From NCBI GenBank assembly GCA_950097015.1, contig CATNEN010000024.1, forward strand, positions 5,966,001 through 6,030,000: a stretch of DNA of 64,000 nucleotides. The letters are read 5' to 3'. This DNA comes from Macrostomum hystrix (taxonomy: Eukaryota; Platyhelminthes; Macrostomidae). The number at the start of each line of letters is the position of its first letter. Position 1 is the first letter of the stretch. The notes under the pieces were generated by a model. That model was not told where the DNA came from. It did not search any database and worked only from the letters and a program-made list of their open reading frames with translations. Position numbers and translations under genes: made by a program. This document shows, in pieces, positions 35,738 to 45,419 of this stretch.

Positions 35738-37010
35738 TATAGGATACATCAGGTGACAAACCCCACACACCTAGGATACATCAGGTGACAAACCCCACAC
35801 ACCTAGGATACATCAGGTGACAAACCCCACACACCTAGGATACATCAGGTGACAAACCCCACACACCTAGGATACATCAGGTGACAAACCCCACACACCT
35901 AGGATACATCAGGTGACAAACCCCACACACCTAGGATACATCAGGTGACAAACACCACACAGCTAGGAGACATCAGGTGACAAACACCACACAGCTAGGA
36001 GACATCAGGTGACAAACACCGCACACCTAGGATACATCAGGTGACAAACACCACACAGCTAGGAGACATCAGGTGACAAACCCCACACAGCTAGGAGACA
36101 TCAGGTGACAAACACCACACAGCTAGGAGACATCAGGTGACAAACACCACACAGCTAGGAGACATCAGGTGACAAACACCACACAGCTAGGAGACATCAG
36201 GTGACAAACCCCACACAGCTAGGAGACATCAGGTGACAAACACCACACAGCTAGGAGACATCAGGTGACAAACACCACACAGCTAGGAGACATCAGGTGA
36301 CAAACACCACACAGCTAGGAGACATCAGGTGACAAACCCCACACAGCTAGGAGACATCAGGTGACAAACACCACACAGCTAGGAGACATCAGGTGACAAA
36401 CACCACACAGCTAGGAGACATCAGGTGACAAACACCACACAGCTAGGAGACATCAGGTGACAAACACCACACAGCTAGGAGACATCAGGTGACAAACACC
36501 ACACAGCTAGGAGACATCAGGTGACAAACACCACACAGCTAGGAGACATCAGGTGACAAACACCACACAGCTAGGAGACATCAGGTGACAAACCCCACAC
36601 AGCTAGGAGACATCAGGTGACAAACACCACACAGCTAGGAGACATCAGGTGACAAACACCACACAGCTAGGAGACATCAGGTGACAAACACCACACAGCT
36701 AGGAGACATCAGGTGACAAACACCACACAGCTAGGAGACATCAGGTGACAAACACCACACAGCTAGGAGACATCAGGTGACAAACACCACACAGCTAGGA
36801 GACATCAGGTGACAAACACCACACAGCTAGGAGACATCAGGTGACAAACACCACACAGCTAGGAGACATCAGGTGACAAACACCACACAGCTAGGAGACA
36901 TCAGGTGACAAACACCACACAGCTAGGAGACATCAGGTGACAAACACCACACAGCTAGGAGACATCAGGTGACAAACACCACACAGCAAGGAGACATCAA
37001 ACAGGTGACA
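35738..37010. repeat. 32-bp minisatellite, about 39 copies
   Basis: Unit with GACATCAGGTGACAAACACC and ACACAGCTAGGA. The first seven copies are a separate subtype (GATACATC, CCCCACACACCTAG); the rest are almost uniform (GAGACATC, ACCACACAGCTAG). The boundary shows two expansion events. Confidence 0.97.
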
Positions 37011-37276
37011 AAGTTTCGCTTAGGTAAATAATTAATTTTAATTAGTTCGATGGGGAATAGACTGGTGGGATTGAGAATAGATTGAAGGGCTGGCAAATAT
37101 ACTATACTTCACGGGAAGATATTTTTTAGACTTTGAGAAGCATTTGAGACAGCTTTCAAGAAAAGAAGATATGAAAATAGGCAGCAGATATTTTATGAGT
37201 GCCTTAAGAGCAGCAAATAGTGCTTTAAAATTTGGTTCCACCATTCTCTTGACCAAGAGATGTGGCAGAAGCATTA
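37011..37276. other. Spacer between the 32-bp array and the GPCR
   Basis: Unique sequence downstream of the GPCR gene; nothing recognised. Confidence 0.4.
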
Positions 37277-37282
37277 TTTATT
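37277..37282 (-). terminator. Poly(A) signal AATAAA of the GPCR gene
   Basis: AATAAA on the minus strand, 64 nt past the GPCR stop codon, in the expected position for 3' end formation. Confidence 0.6.
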
Positions 37283-37345
37283 CGTCCGTCATTCATTTCA
37301 TTCATGGACTCCTAGAATACTAGCATTCTAGTGTCAGTGTCAGCT

Positions 37346-38566
37346 TCAATCGTCGGAGATTCCACTGACTCTCAATGGCAGCAGCTGCAGAGTCTCAACA
37401 GTTCTCAGCCGTCTCCGAGAAGGTCCCGCATCGTCAGAATCTGTCATAGCGGCGCTGGCGGCGGCGGCAGCGGCTGCGGTGGCGGCTGCGGCGGTTGAAG
37501 ACTGGCCCGATCTCAGTGCGGTGCGAAAGCTCCGGCTGTACCGGATGAGAACGAAGAAGTTAAGGCAGGAGTCGACTGGTACGACAACTAGGCCCCAGTT
37601 GGCAACGGTCTCTAGCATGCCGACAACCTGCAGGACAGAGCGCCGGCTGCCGCTGCTCACCAGCACGTAGACAGCCGTGACCACGTGCAGGGCAGCGAAC
37701 GGGAACTCGCAGACCACGAAGCCCAGCGACAGGAGCAGGATGAGCCGGCAGGAGCGGTGCCGGGCGGCCCTGTTGAATGCGTGCCGGCGTAGCGCCGCCA
37801 CCATGCGGCCGCCCATCAGCACAATGGCCAGGCCGGGCGCTATTGTGCCTACAGTCTCCAGGGCGGCGTAGCGAATCAGCACCGGCTGCATGGCCGCCTT
37901 GATGCCGACGTCTACGGGCATTGACATGGCGTCAGGCGGCGTCGGGTGGTTGCTATCGTTGCCGTGGGCTGTCGGCGGACCAATCGGAAGCCGCTGTTCG
38001 GTGTCCAGCGCGTCGCTCTCGTCCAGAGAGACGCTGGAGTCCAGCAGGCGAACTGATGATTCGTTGATGAGCCTGACGCCGACAACGTCGGCGGTGAATG
38101 CCGAGCTGGCGTACACAGCGCCGGCTGAGATGGCCACAATGATCACGAGGGCCAGGGCTTGGCGACGCGCACTCAGGAAGCCGCCGCCGCCGCCGCCACC
38201 GCCGCCGCCGCCTGTCGCAGCCGGTGCGTCAACCGCGGAGCCGCCAGTGGCAGCGGCTGCGGCCGCGCGGAATGGTCGGATGACGGCCAGCAGGCGGCAG
38301 GCGGTGATGAACAGCAGCCAGTGGTTGCGCACAGTGTGCAGCAAGTGGAAGCCGGACTGCAGCTCCAGCCGGCCGGCCAGTCGGTAGGTCAGCAGGAAGC
38401 AGGCCAGGAACAGGCAGAGGGCGATCTCGGCGCCAGTCAGCACCAGCAGGCTGCTGGCGCGGCTGCGAGTTTGCTTGCGCACCAGCGCGCCCAGCAGGCA
38501 GGCGTTGAGAGCCACGGCGAACATCGAGAAGGTCAGGGTCACTGACCAGGTCATGAAATCGCGCAT
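37346..38566 (-). CDS. Rhodopsin-class (class A) GPCR, orphan
   Basis: Intronless, 406 aa from the first ATG after a TATA box (MRDFMTWSVTL). The frame is open another 51 nt upstream, but without an ATG. Seven hydrophobic segments: about 7-29, 38-62, 75-99, 136-156, 231-260, 272-303 and 313-343. TM6 has CEFPF. TM7 ends DSCLNFFVLIRYSRSF, the NFFxY-type variant of NPxxY seen in many invertebrate peptide-receptor-like GPCRs. At the end of TM3 the DRY motif is CRLLAVIRPF, so the acidic residue is replaced by cysteine; TM2 has E where D2.50 is usual. The second intracellular loop has an 11-glycine run, the tail an alanine run, and the long second extracellular loop has NES and NDS glycosylation sequons. 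The N-terminus is almost absent. The ligand is unknown; peptide-type is the best guess. It is a plasma-membrane protein expected to couple to G proteins. Confidence 0.93.
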   Translation of the reverse strand: MRDFMTWSVTLTFSMFAVALNACLLGALVRKQTRSRASSLLVLTGAEIALCLFLACFLLTYRLAGRLELQSGFHLLHTVRNHWLLFITACRLLAVIRPFRAAAAAATGGSAVDAPAATGGGGGGGGGGGFLSARRQALALVIIVAISAGAVYASSAFTADVVGVRLINESSVRLLDSSVSLDESDALDTEQRLPIGPPTAHGNDSNHPTPPDAMSMPVDVGIKAAMQPVLIRYAALETVGTIAPGLAIVLMGGRMVAALRRHAFNRAARHRSCRLILLLSLGFVVCEFPFAALHVVTAVYVLVSSGSRRSVLQVVGMLETVANWGLVVVPVDSCLNFFVLIRYSRSFRTALRSGQSSTAAAATAAAAAAASAAMTDSDDAGPSRRRLRTVETLQLLPLRVSGISDD

Positions 38567-38648
38567 TGCCTTGACAATGGCACTAAAAGAATCGCAATAA
38601 TTTAGGCCTGTATCCAACGGCTATTGCCGGTGCCTGATTGCATCAGCG

Positions 38649-38656
38649 CTTTTATA
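38649..38656 (-). promoter_or_regulatory. TATA box of the GPCR gene
   Basis: TATAAAAG on the minus strand within GGCCCTATAAAAGCGC. A start site about 30 nt downstream would give a 5' UTR of roughly 55-60 nt with no earlier ATG, supporting translation from 38566. Confidence 0.65.
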
Positions 38657-38928
38657 GGGCCGGCCGGATTCTGTTCTGGATTCTTGCCTGCATCTCGCCC
38701 ACCGAAGCACGTGATTCGCCCACGAATCAGGCCCGGTTGGCTGTTGCACTTTGCTTTGCCTGTTCTTGTCTCGCATCGATGCGTCTGCTAGACACAGTTA
38801 GTCGATGTTCACCTCTTGTCTTCTTCAACTTCCTTTGTGCATAGTCTCATAATGACTTCTAGTCACATTTCATCATAATTTCCTTTCGCTCAGCAATCGG
38901 TACCACCTTCTCTTTCTATCAACTGAAC

Positions 38929-39360
38929 AGGGACAACTAAAACCCTCGGGACGCGAAACGAGCCAATTCATGGCAAAAAATCTGAGGGGCTCGCTTAAAA
39001 GTATTGTTCTATGGCTTTTTCGAGTCTTCTCTGCTATCAGGCAAATTAAAATTGCTTTAGCTGCGGCCAGCAGTGAAGCTAAGCTGAACTATACCAAGAG
39101 AAGCATTTTTTATTCACTTGATGAAATGCCAAGAAAGTGCAGCGTATTTCCGTGCTCGTCAAATTACAACTCTGAAGCCGTTCGAACACGGATATTTGCG
39201 TTTCCCAGAGATCCACAGGAGCGAGAGCGATGGAGAAAGGCGCTGCCAAATATTCTCCAGGTAAGAAACCAGATCATTTGCTGTCATTACTGCTGCATAA
39301 TTCCGCTTCAAATCTACATGACAGTCTCGTCCAAACAACTTGAAACCCAAAATGTATAAT
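38929..39360 (+). repeat. Left arm of the THAP inverted repeat
   Basis: This 430-bp arm matches the reverse complement of 39777-40252 at about 95 % or better by eye, apart from a 45-nt in-frame gap. It carries the upstream region, exon 1 and most of intron 1 of the THAP gene. Confidence 0.93.
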
Positions 39361-39779
39361 TTTAGAGAGTGACTGACAATATGGGCGTGTGCGTAAAGCA
39401 TTGGCCAAGCGATGCTCCAATGGTCAAGAAAAACTCTACCGAAAGGCCAATTAATCCTCCTTCTGTTTTTAATGGAGTTCCTAGCTCGTGTTTTGTTCAG
39501 AACCAAGGTACGAAACTTAAAGATTGCTCAACACTTATCGTCTATATCGATTTTGCCGCTCACAATTATCTTACTTTTATTTTTACTCTTTTTTTAGACC
39601 AGGACCGACAGGCCGAAAAGCGCGGTGTTCTTTCTGACGCGAGGTGCGGCGACATCGATGAGATGGACGCTTTTCAGCTGCTTGATGTTTTGCCGGCATG
39701 GGAAAGTTTTCGAGCTGAGGTGAAAAATTCGGATGTCGTATCTCGACATGCACTGAACACAGCTATTCTGAACGAATAA
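39126..39779 (+). CDS. THAP-type zinc-finger protein (3 exons)
   Basis: Exons 39126-39260, 39366-39507 and 39598-39779 join in phase to 152 aa. The THAP C2CH ligands are C5, C10 (CSVFPC), C54 and H57 (VCVKHW), with 43 residues between C10 and C54, plus the conserved RERWRKAL tryptophan and the NGVPSSCF block in place of the usual AVPxxF. Donors are GTAAGA and GTACGA; acceptors are ATTTTAG and TTTTTTTAG. The C-terminal 60 residues are acidic and unassigned. THAP domains bind DNA and are often derived from P-element-type transposases; no transposase domain remains here, so it could be a domesticated gene or the 5' part of one. An in-frame ATG at 38970 would add 52 residues; MPRK is chosen because THAP domains usually begin at the N-terminus. 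Exon 1 lies in an inverted repeat. AATAAA at 39778 overlaps the stop. Confidence 0.87.
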
Positions 39780-39783
39780 TAAA
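39778..39783 (+). terminator. Poly(A) signal overlapping the THAP stop codon
   Basis: AATAAA begins one base inside the TAA stop (39777-39779), exactly where the right inverted-repeat arm starts. If used, it would end the mRNA inside that arm. Confidence 0.45.
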
Positions 39784-39875
39784 TTTTGGGTTTCAAGTTG
39801 TTTGGACGAGACTGGCATGCAGAATTGAAGCGGAATTATGCAGCAGTAATGACAGCAAATGATCTGGTTTCTTAC

Positions 39876-40010
39876 CTGTAGAATATTTGGCAGCGCCTTT
39901 CTCCATCGCTCTCGCTCCTGTGGATCTCTGGGAAACGCAAATATCCGTGTTCGAACGGCTTCGGAGTTGTAATTTGACGAGCACGGAAATACGCTGCACT
40001 TTCTTGGCAT
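39876..40010 (-). pseudogene. Duplicate THAP exon 1 without downstream exons
   Basis: Encodes the same 45 residues (MPRKCSVFPCSSNYNSEAVR onward) as THAP exon 1 and keeps the CAG|GTAAG donor. On this strand what follows is the antisense of THAP exons 3 and 2, so there is no matching acceptor exon. The in-frame upstream extension (15 residues longer than in the left arm) is still open. Confidence 0.8.
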
Positions 40011-40264
40011 TTCATCAAGTGAAAAAAAATGCTTCTCTTGATAGATTTTTCTTCTAGTTAGAGTGTTGCGTTTTAAATGTTGCTGAGTGTAGTTCAGCTT
40101 AGCTTGACTGCTGGCCGCAGCTAAAGCAGTTTTAATTTGCCTGATAGCAGAGAAGACTCGAAAAAGCCATAGAACAATACTTTTAAGCGAGCCCCTCAGA
40201 TTTTTTGCCATGAATTGGCTCGTTTCGCATCCCGAGGGTTTTAGTTGTCCCTGCAACTGAAATT

Positions 40265-41030
40265 TCTTCGTGACTCTGTCCAATCTTCTCCTCTTTTTGC
40301 CCCAGTCTTCTCCTCTTTCTGCCCTAATCTTCTCCTCTTTCTGCCTAATCTTCTCCTCTTTTTGCCCCAGTCTTCTCCTCTTTCTGCCCCAATCTTCTCC
40401 TCTTTCTGTCCTAATCTTCTCCTCTTTCTGCCCCAATCTTCTCCTCTTTCTGCCCCAATCTTCTCCTCTTTCTGCCCTAATCTTCTCCTCTTTCTGCCCC
40501 AATCTTCTCCTCTTTCTGCCCCAATCTTCTCCTCTTTCTGCCTAATCTTCTCCTCTTTCTGCCCCAATCTTCTCCTCTTTCTGCCCTAGTCTTCTCCTCT
40601 TTCTGCCCTAATCTTCTCCTCTTTCTGCCTAATCTTCTCCTCTTTCTGCCCCAATCTTCTCCTTTTTCTGCCCTAATCTTCTCCTCTTTCTGCCTCAATC
40701 TTCTCCTCTTTCTGCCCCAATCTTCTCCTCTTTCTGTCCAATCTTCTCCTCTTTCTATCCAATCTTCTCCTCTTTCAATCCAATCTTCTCCTCTTTCTGT
40801 CCAATCTTCTCCTCTTTCTGTCCAATCTTCTCCTCTTTCTGTCCAATCTTCTCCTCTTTCTATCCAATCTTCTCCTCTTTCTGCCTCAATCTTCTCCTCT
40901 TTCTGCCCCAATCTTCTCCTCTTTCTGTCCAATCTTCTCCTCTTTCTGTCCAATCTTCTCCTCTTTCTATCCAATCTTCTCCTCTTTCAATTTAATCTTC
41001 TCCTCATTCTGTCCAATCTTCTCCCCTGTC
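40265..41030. repeat. 20-22-bp pyrimidine-rich minisatellite
   Basis: About 35 copies of a unit like CTTCTCCTCTTTCTGCCCCA plus AT, with TGTCC, TGCCTA and TATCC subtypes of 20-22 bp. The plus strand is nearly all pyrimidine. Long open frames (for example RGEDWGRKRRRLGQKEEK on the minus strand) are repeat artefacts. Confidence 0.96.
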
Positions 41031-41627
41031 AACCAAATTTTCCATTCTCTTTATCGAGCTTTCTTGTCTCTGTAGCGGGTACATCATTTCTTCTCCTCGC
41101 ATTTGACATCGCATCGCAACCCATCTGATATTCCGTCTACTAGGTAAAATCTACAATTGGAGAATTTTTAAATCGAGGAGGGCGTTGCGCCCAGGTTAAT
41201 CTCACTCAGTGACAAGCAAGGTCAACCTTTTTTGTTAAAATGCTACTGCAGTGTTTATCGAGTATCTGCCGACAAGTTAACCGTAATTACACCACAGCTC
41301 TCGACTCAACCTTCTGAACTTTCAGGTGTTACCGTTCTAATCTGACTCCATTCCTAATTAATGTTTTGCTGGCCACTGAGCAACATTATTACTCTCATAA
41401 CAAGGCCACAATTTAGAACTTTTTGTCAGCCTTATTGTCTTTTCTATGTATTTGTACTATAAAGTAGCAAAATATACAATTTTCTAAACAGCTGCCTCGA
41501 TCATTCTGTCCGGCTTTGTATCCGACCCAATCCGATCTTGACTGTTACTCTCAGTCCCACATTACATCGAACAAACAGAATCCCTCGAACAAATTCTTTG
41601 AATGCAGTGATTTATGGTGCGTTATTT
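41031..41627. other. Spacer, no gene seen
   Basis: About 600 bp of unique sequence between two minisatellites; nothing recognised. Confidence 0.4.
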
Positions 41628-43805
41628 AAGTCTCTGAATCCCGATTCCCATCCTCTGAATCCCGATCCCCATTCTCTGAATCCCGATCCCCATTCTCTGA
41701 ATCCCGATCCCCATTCTCTGAATCCCGATTCCCATCCACTGAATCCTTATCCACATTCTCAGAATACCGATTCCCTTCCTCTGAATTCTGATCCCCATTC
41801 TCTGAATCCTGATCCCCATTCTCTGAATTCTGATCCCCATTCTCTGAATCCTGATCCCCATTCTCTGAATCCTGATCCCCATTCTCTGAATCCTGATCCT
41901 CATTCTCTGAACCTGATCCTCATTCTCTGAACCTGATCCTCATTCTCTGAATCCTGATCTTCATTCTCCGAATCCTGATCCCCATTCTCTGAATCCTGAT
42001 CCCCATTCTCTGAATCCTAATCCTCATTCTCTGAACCTGATCCTCATTCTCCGAATGCTGATCTTCATTCTCCGAATCCTGATCCCTATTCTCCGAATCC
42101 TGATCCCCATTCTCTGAATCCTGATCCCCATTCTCTGAATCCGGATCTTCATTCTCCGAATCCTGATCCCCATTCTCTGAATCCCGATTCCCATCCACTG
42201 AATCCTTATCCACATTCTCAGAATACCGACTCCCTTCCTCTGAATTCTGATCCCCATTCTCTGAATCCCGATTCCCATCCTCTGAATCCCGATCCCTAAT
42301 CTCTGAATCCGGATTCCCATTCTCTGAATCCCGATCTTCATTCTCTGAATCCCGATCCCCATTCTCTAAATCCTGATCCCGTTTCTCTGAACCCTGAATC
42401 TCATTATCTGAATCCGATCCCCATTCTCTAAATCCTGATCCCGTTTCTCTGAACCCTGAATCTCATTATCTGAATCCGATCCCCATTCTCTGAATCCTGA
42501 TCCCCATTCTCTGAATCCTGATCCTCATTCTCTGAATCCCGATCCCTAATCTCTGAATCCGGATTCCCATTCTCTGAATCCCGATCCCCATTCTCTAAAT
42601 CCTGATCCCGTTTCTCTGAACCCTGAATCTCATTATCTGAATCCGATCCCCATTCTCTGAATCCCGATCCCTATTCTCCGAATCCTGATCCCCATTCTCT
42701 GAATCCCGATCCCTAATCTCTGAATCCGGATTCCCATTCTCTGAATCCCGATCTTCATTCTCTGAATCCCGATCCCCATTCTCTAAATCCTGATCCCGTT
42801 TCTCTGAACCCTGAATCTCATTATCTGAATCCGATCCCCATTCTCTGAATCCCGATCCCTATTCTCCGAATCCTGATCCCCATTCTCTGAATCCTGATCC
42901 TCATTCTCTGAATCCCGATCCCTATTCTCCGAATCCTGATCCCTATTCTCCGAATCCTGATCCTCATTCTCTGAACCTGATCCTCATTCTCTGAATCCGG
43001 ATCTTCATTCTCCGAATCCTGATCCCCATTCTCTGAATCCCGATTCCCATCCACTGAATCCTTATCCACATTCTCAGAATACCGACTCTGAATTCTGATC
43101 CCCATTCTCTGAATCCCGATTCCCATCCTCTGAATCCCGATCCCTAATCTCTGAATCCGGATTCCCATTCTCTGAATCCCGATCTTCATTCTCTGAATCC
43201 CGATCCCCATTCTCTGAATCCTGATCCCCATTCTCTTAATCCTGATCCTCATTCTCTGAATCCCGATCCCTATTCTCCGAATCCTGATCCCCATTCTCTG
43301 AATCCTGATCCCCATTCTCTTAATCCTGATCCTCATTCTCTGAACCTGATCCTCATTCTCCGAATCCTGATCCCCATTCTCTGAATCCTGATCCCCATTC
43401 TCTTAATCCTGATCCTCATTCTCTGAATCCCGATCCCTATTCTCCGAATCCTGATCCCCATTCTCTGAATCCTGATCCCCATTTTCTTAATCCTGATCCT
43501 CATTCTCTGAATCCCGATCCCTATTCTCCGAATCCTGATCCCCATTCTCTGAATCCTGATCCCCATTCTCTTAATCCTGATCCTCATTCTCTGAACCTGA
43601 TCCTCATTCTCTGAATCCTGATCCTCATTCTCCGAATCCTGATCCCCATTCTCTGAATCCTGATCCCCATTCTCTGAATCCTGATCCTCATTCTCTGAAC
43701 CTGATTCTCATTCTCCGAAGGCTGATCTTCATTCTCCGAATCTTGATCCCCATTCCTTGAATCCTGATTTCCATTCCCTGAATCCTGATCCCTATTTTCA
43801 AAATC
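41628..43805. repeat. 21-bp minisatellite, about 105 copies
   Basis: Units with CTCTGAATCCTGATCCCCAT and many subtypes. Rare variant blocks recur: TGAATCCTTATCCACATTC followed by AGAATACCGA at about 41735, 42195 and 43055, and TGAACCCTGAATCTCATTAT four times between 42385 and 42825. These show higher-order duplication. It carries the shared CTGAATC heptamer. Confidence 0.97.
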
Positions 43806-44104
43806 CAAATCAAAAGAAATTCTTAGAAAACAATATTCCATTCTAGGAATCAGCATTCACATCTGAATACATCAAGTTCTCATTCTAACAATAAAGATTC
43901 TCACCCAAAGAGACCAAATTCTTATTCCAAGAAAGCAAATTTTCATTCTTAGAAACCAACTACAGAAAGATACTCGTACCATGCATGATTGGCGAATTTG
44001 TAGACGGAACTTTCTAGATATGCAATCTAAATTGCTCATTATGATGCCAATTCTGCAGTTTTCACATTAAAGAAGGACTCATACAGCTCTTATTGACAGA
44101 ATCC
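43806..44104. other. Spacer, no gene seen
   Basis: About 300 bp; the left part contains decayed copies resembling ATTCTAGGAATC, ATTCTTAGAAACC and TTATTCCAAGAAAGC, so it may be the degraded edge of the preceding array. Confidence 0.4.
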
Positions 44105-44732
44105 CACCAAAAGAATGCCATCGAACCCCATCAGTCAGTGATCGAATCCCATCAGTCAGTGATCGAATCCCACCAGTCAGTGATCGAATCCCACCAGTCT
44201 GTGATCGAACCCCATCAGTCTGTGATCGAACCCCATCAGTCAGTGATCGAATCCCACCAGTCAGTGATCGAATCCCACCAGTCAGTGATCGAATCCCACC
44301 AGTCAGTGATCGAATCCCATCAGTCTGTGATCGAACCCCATCAGTCAGTGATCAAATCCCACCAGTCTGTGATCGAATCCCACCAGTCAGTGATCGAATC
44401 CCACCAGTCTGTGATCGAATCCCACCAGTCTGTGATCGAACCCCACCAGTCAGTGATCGAATCCCACCAGTCTGTGATCGAACCCCATCAGTCTGTGATC
44501 GAACCCCATCAGTCTGTGATCGAATCCCACCAGTCAGTGATCGAATCCCACCAGTCATTGATCAAATCCCACCAGTCAGTGATCGAATCCCACCAGTCAG
44601 TGATCGAATCCCATCAGGCAGTGATCGAATCCCACCAGTCAGTGATCGAATCCCACCAGTCAGTGATCGAATCCCACCAGTCAGTTATCAAATCCCACCA
44701 GTCAGTGATCGAATCCCACCAGGCAGTGATCT
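44105..44732. repeat. 21-bp minisatellite, about 30 copies
   Basis: Unit with CAGTCAGTGATCGAATCCCA. Variants are CAGTCTGTG, CCATCAG and GAACCCC. Exact 21-bp spacing keeps frames open (SVIESHQ repeats), which is not evidence of protein. Confidence 0.97.
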
Positions 44733-45419
44733 CATAAGTTCCAACCCTCCACGAGTTCAAATTCGAAGCACATTTCAGGGGCATTCCTTGAGCTCCGTTT
44801 TAATTCCAGCTGCCGCAGGCTACATTGCCTAACCGGGAGCTGAATTAAGAGAATTTCGAGTGCGCCTCTGCGATCAGGATTTAAAATTAGAAAACTGACA
44901 CGTCTTTCAGAAGACGTCCACATTGTCAGAATCCAGGCCCGCAATCATTGGCTAAATGTTGCATGCGAGTATTTTGCTGTTTATCCTCTGGTTCCAGGGG
45001 ACTTGTTTTTCAGCGTTAGTGAGGCCTCCGTTTTTTGACATCCTAAAATCCTAAATATTCCGCAAATAGGAGCCGCCGTAAACTGGATGGACTGCAGAGT
45101 AAACAGCAGTACACAGCTACAAATGACTAATGATACGACACGGGCAGAGCTGAGCACAGCTCAATGTACTGCTGTGATGTAGAGATTTAGGGAAGGTTTG
45201 TGAGTTAGGGAGACTTTCAGAGGTATGGGATGGTTTAGAGAGTACGGAGTACGGGACGCTTTAGGAGGCAAGGACTACCTAACTAGATAACTACTTATAT
45301 ACGTAATTCCTAGTGGTCCTTGTTAGGAGGGGAGAGTTTAAGGATTAGGGGATAGTTTAGGGAGAAGGGGAAAGATTAGGGATAAAGGGAGAGTTTAGGA
45401 ATTAGGGAGTATGTAAGAG
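44733..45419. other. Spacer, no gene seen
   Basis: About 690 bp. The right 200 bp is rich in GGGAGAG and TTTAGG and grades into the next array. No gene recognised. Confidence 0.4.

Larger units (their letters stand above)
39777..40252 (-). repeat. Right arm of the THAP inverted repeat
   Basis: Reverse-complement copy of 38929-39360 with scattered substitutions (for example ATTCTACAG for ATTCTCCAG at the exon end). It contains 45 nt absent from the left arm. It adjoins the 22-bp array at 40265. Confidence 0.93.

Noticed and set aside
38567-38617. GPCR start 17 codons upstream
   Set aside because: That position reads TTG, not ATG; the first ATG downstream of the TATA box is at 38566.
39594-40974. 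Minus-strand frame with RGEDWGRKRRRLGQKEE repeats leading into a THAP exon
   Set aside because: The repeat part is a 22-bp minisatellite and the THAP part is the inverted exon 1 duplicate; nothing supports translation across them.
41538-44737. Open frames in the 21-bp arrays at 41.6-43.8 and 44.1-44.7 kb
   Set aside because: Units divisible by three; several frames open at once; no conserved protein features.
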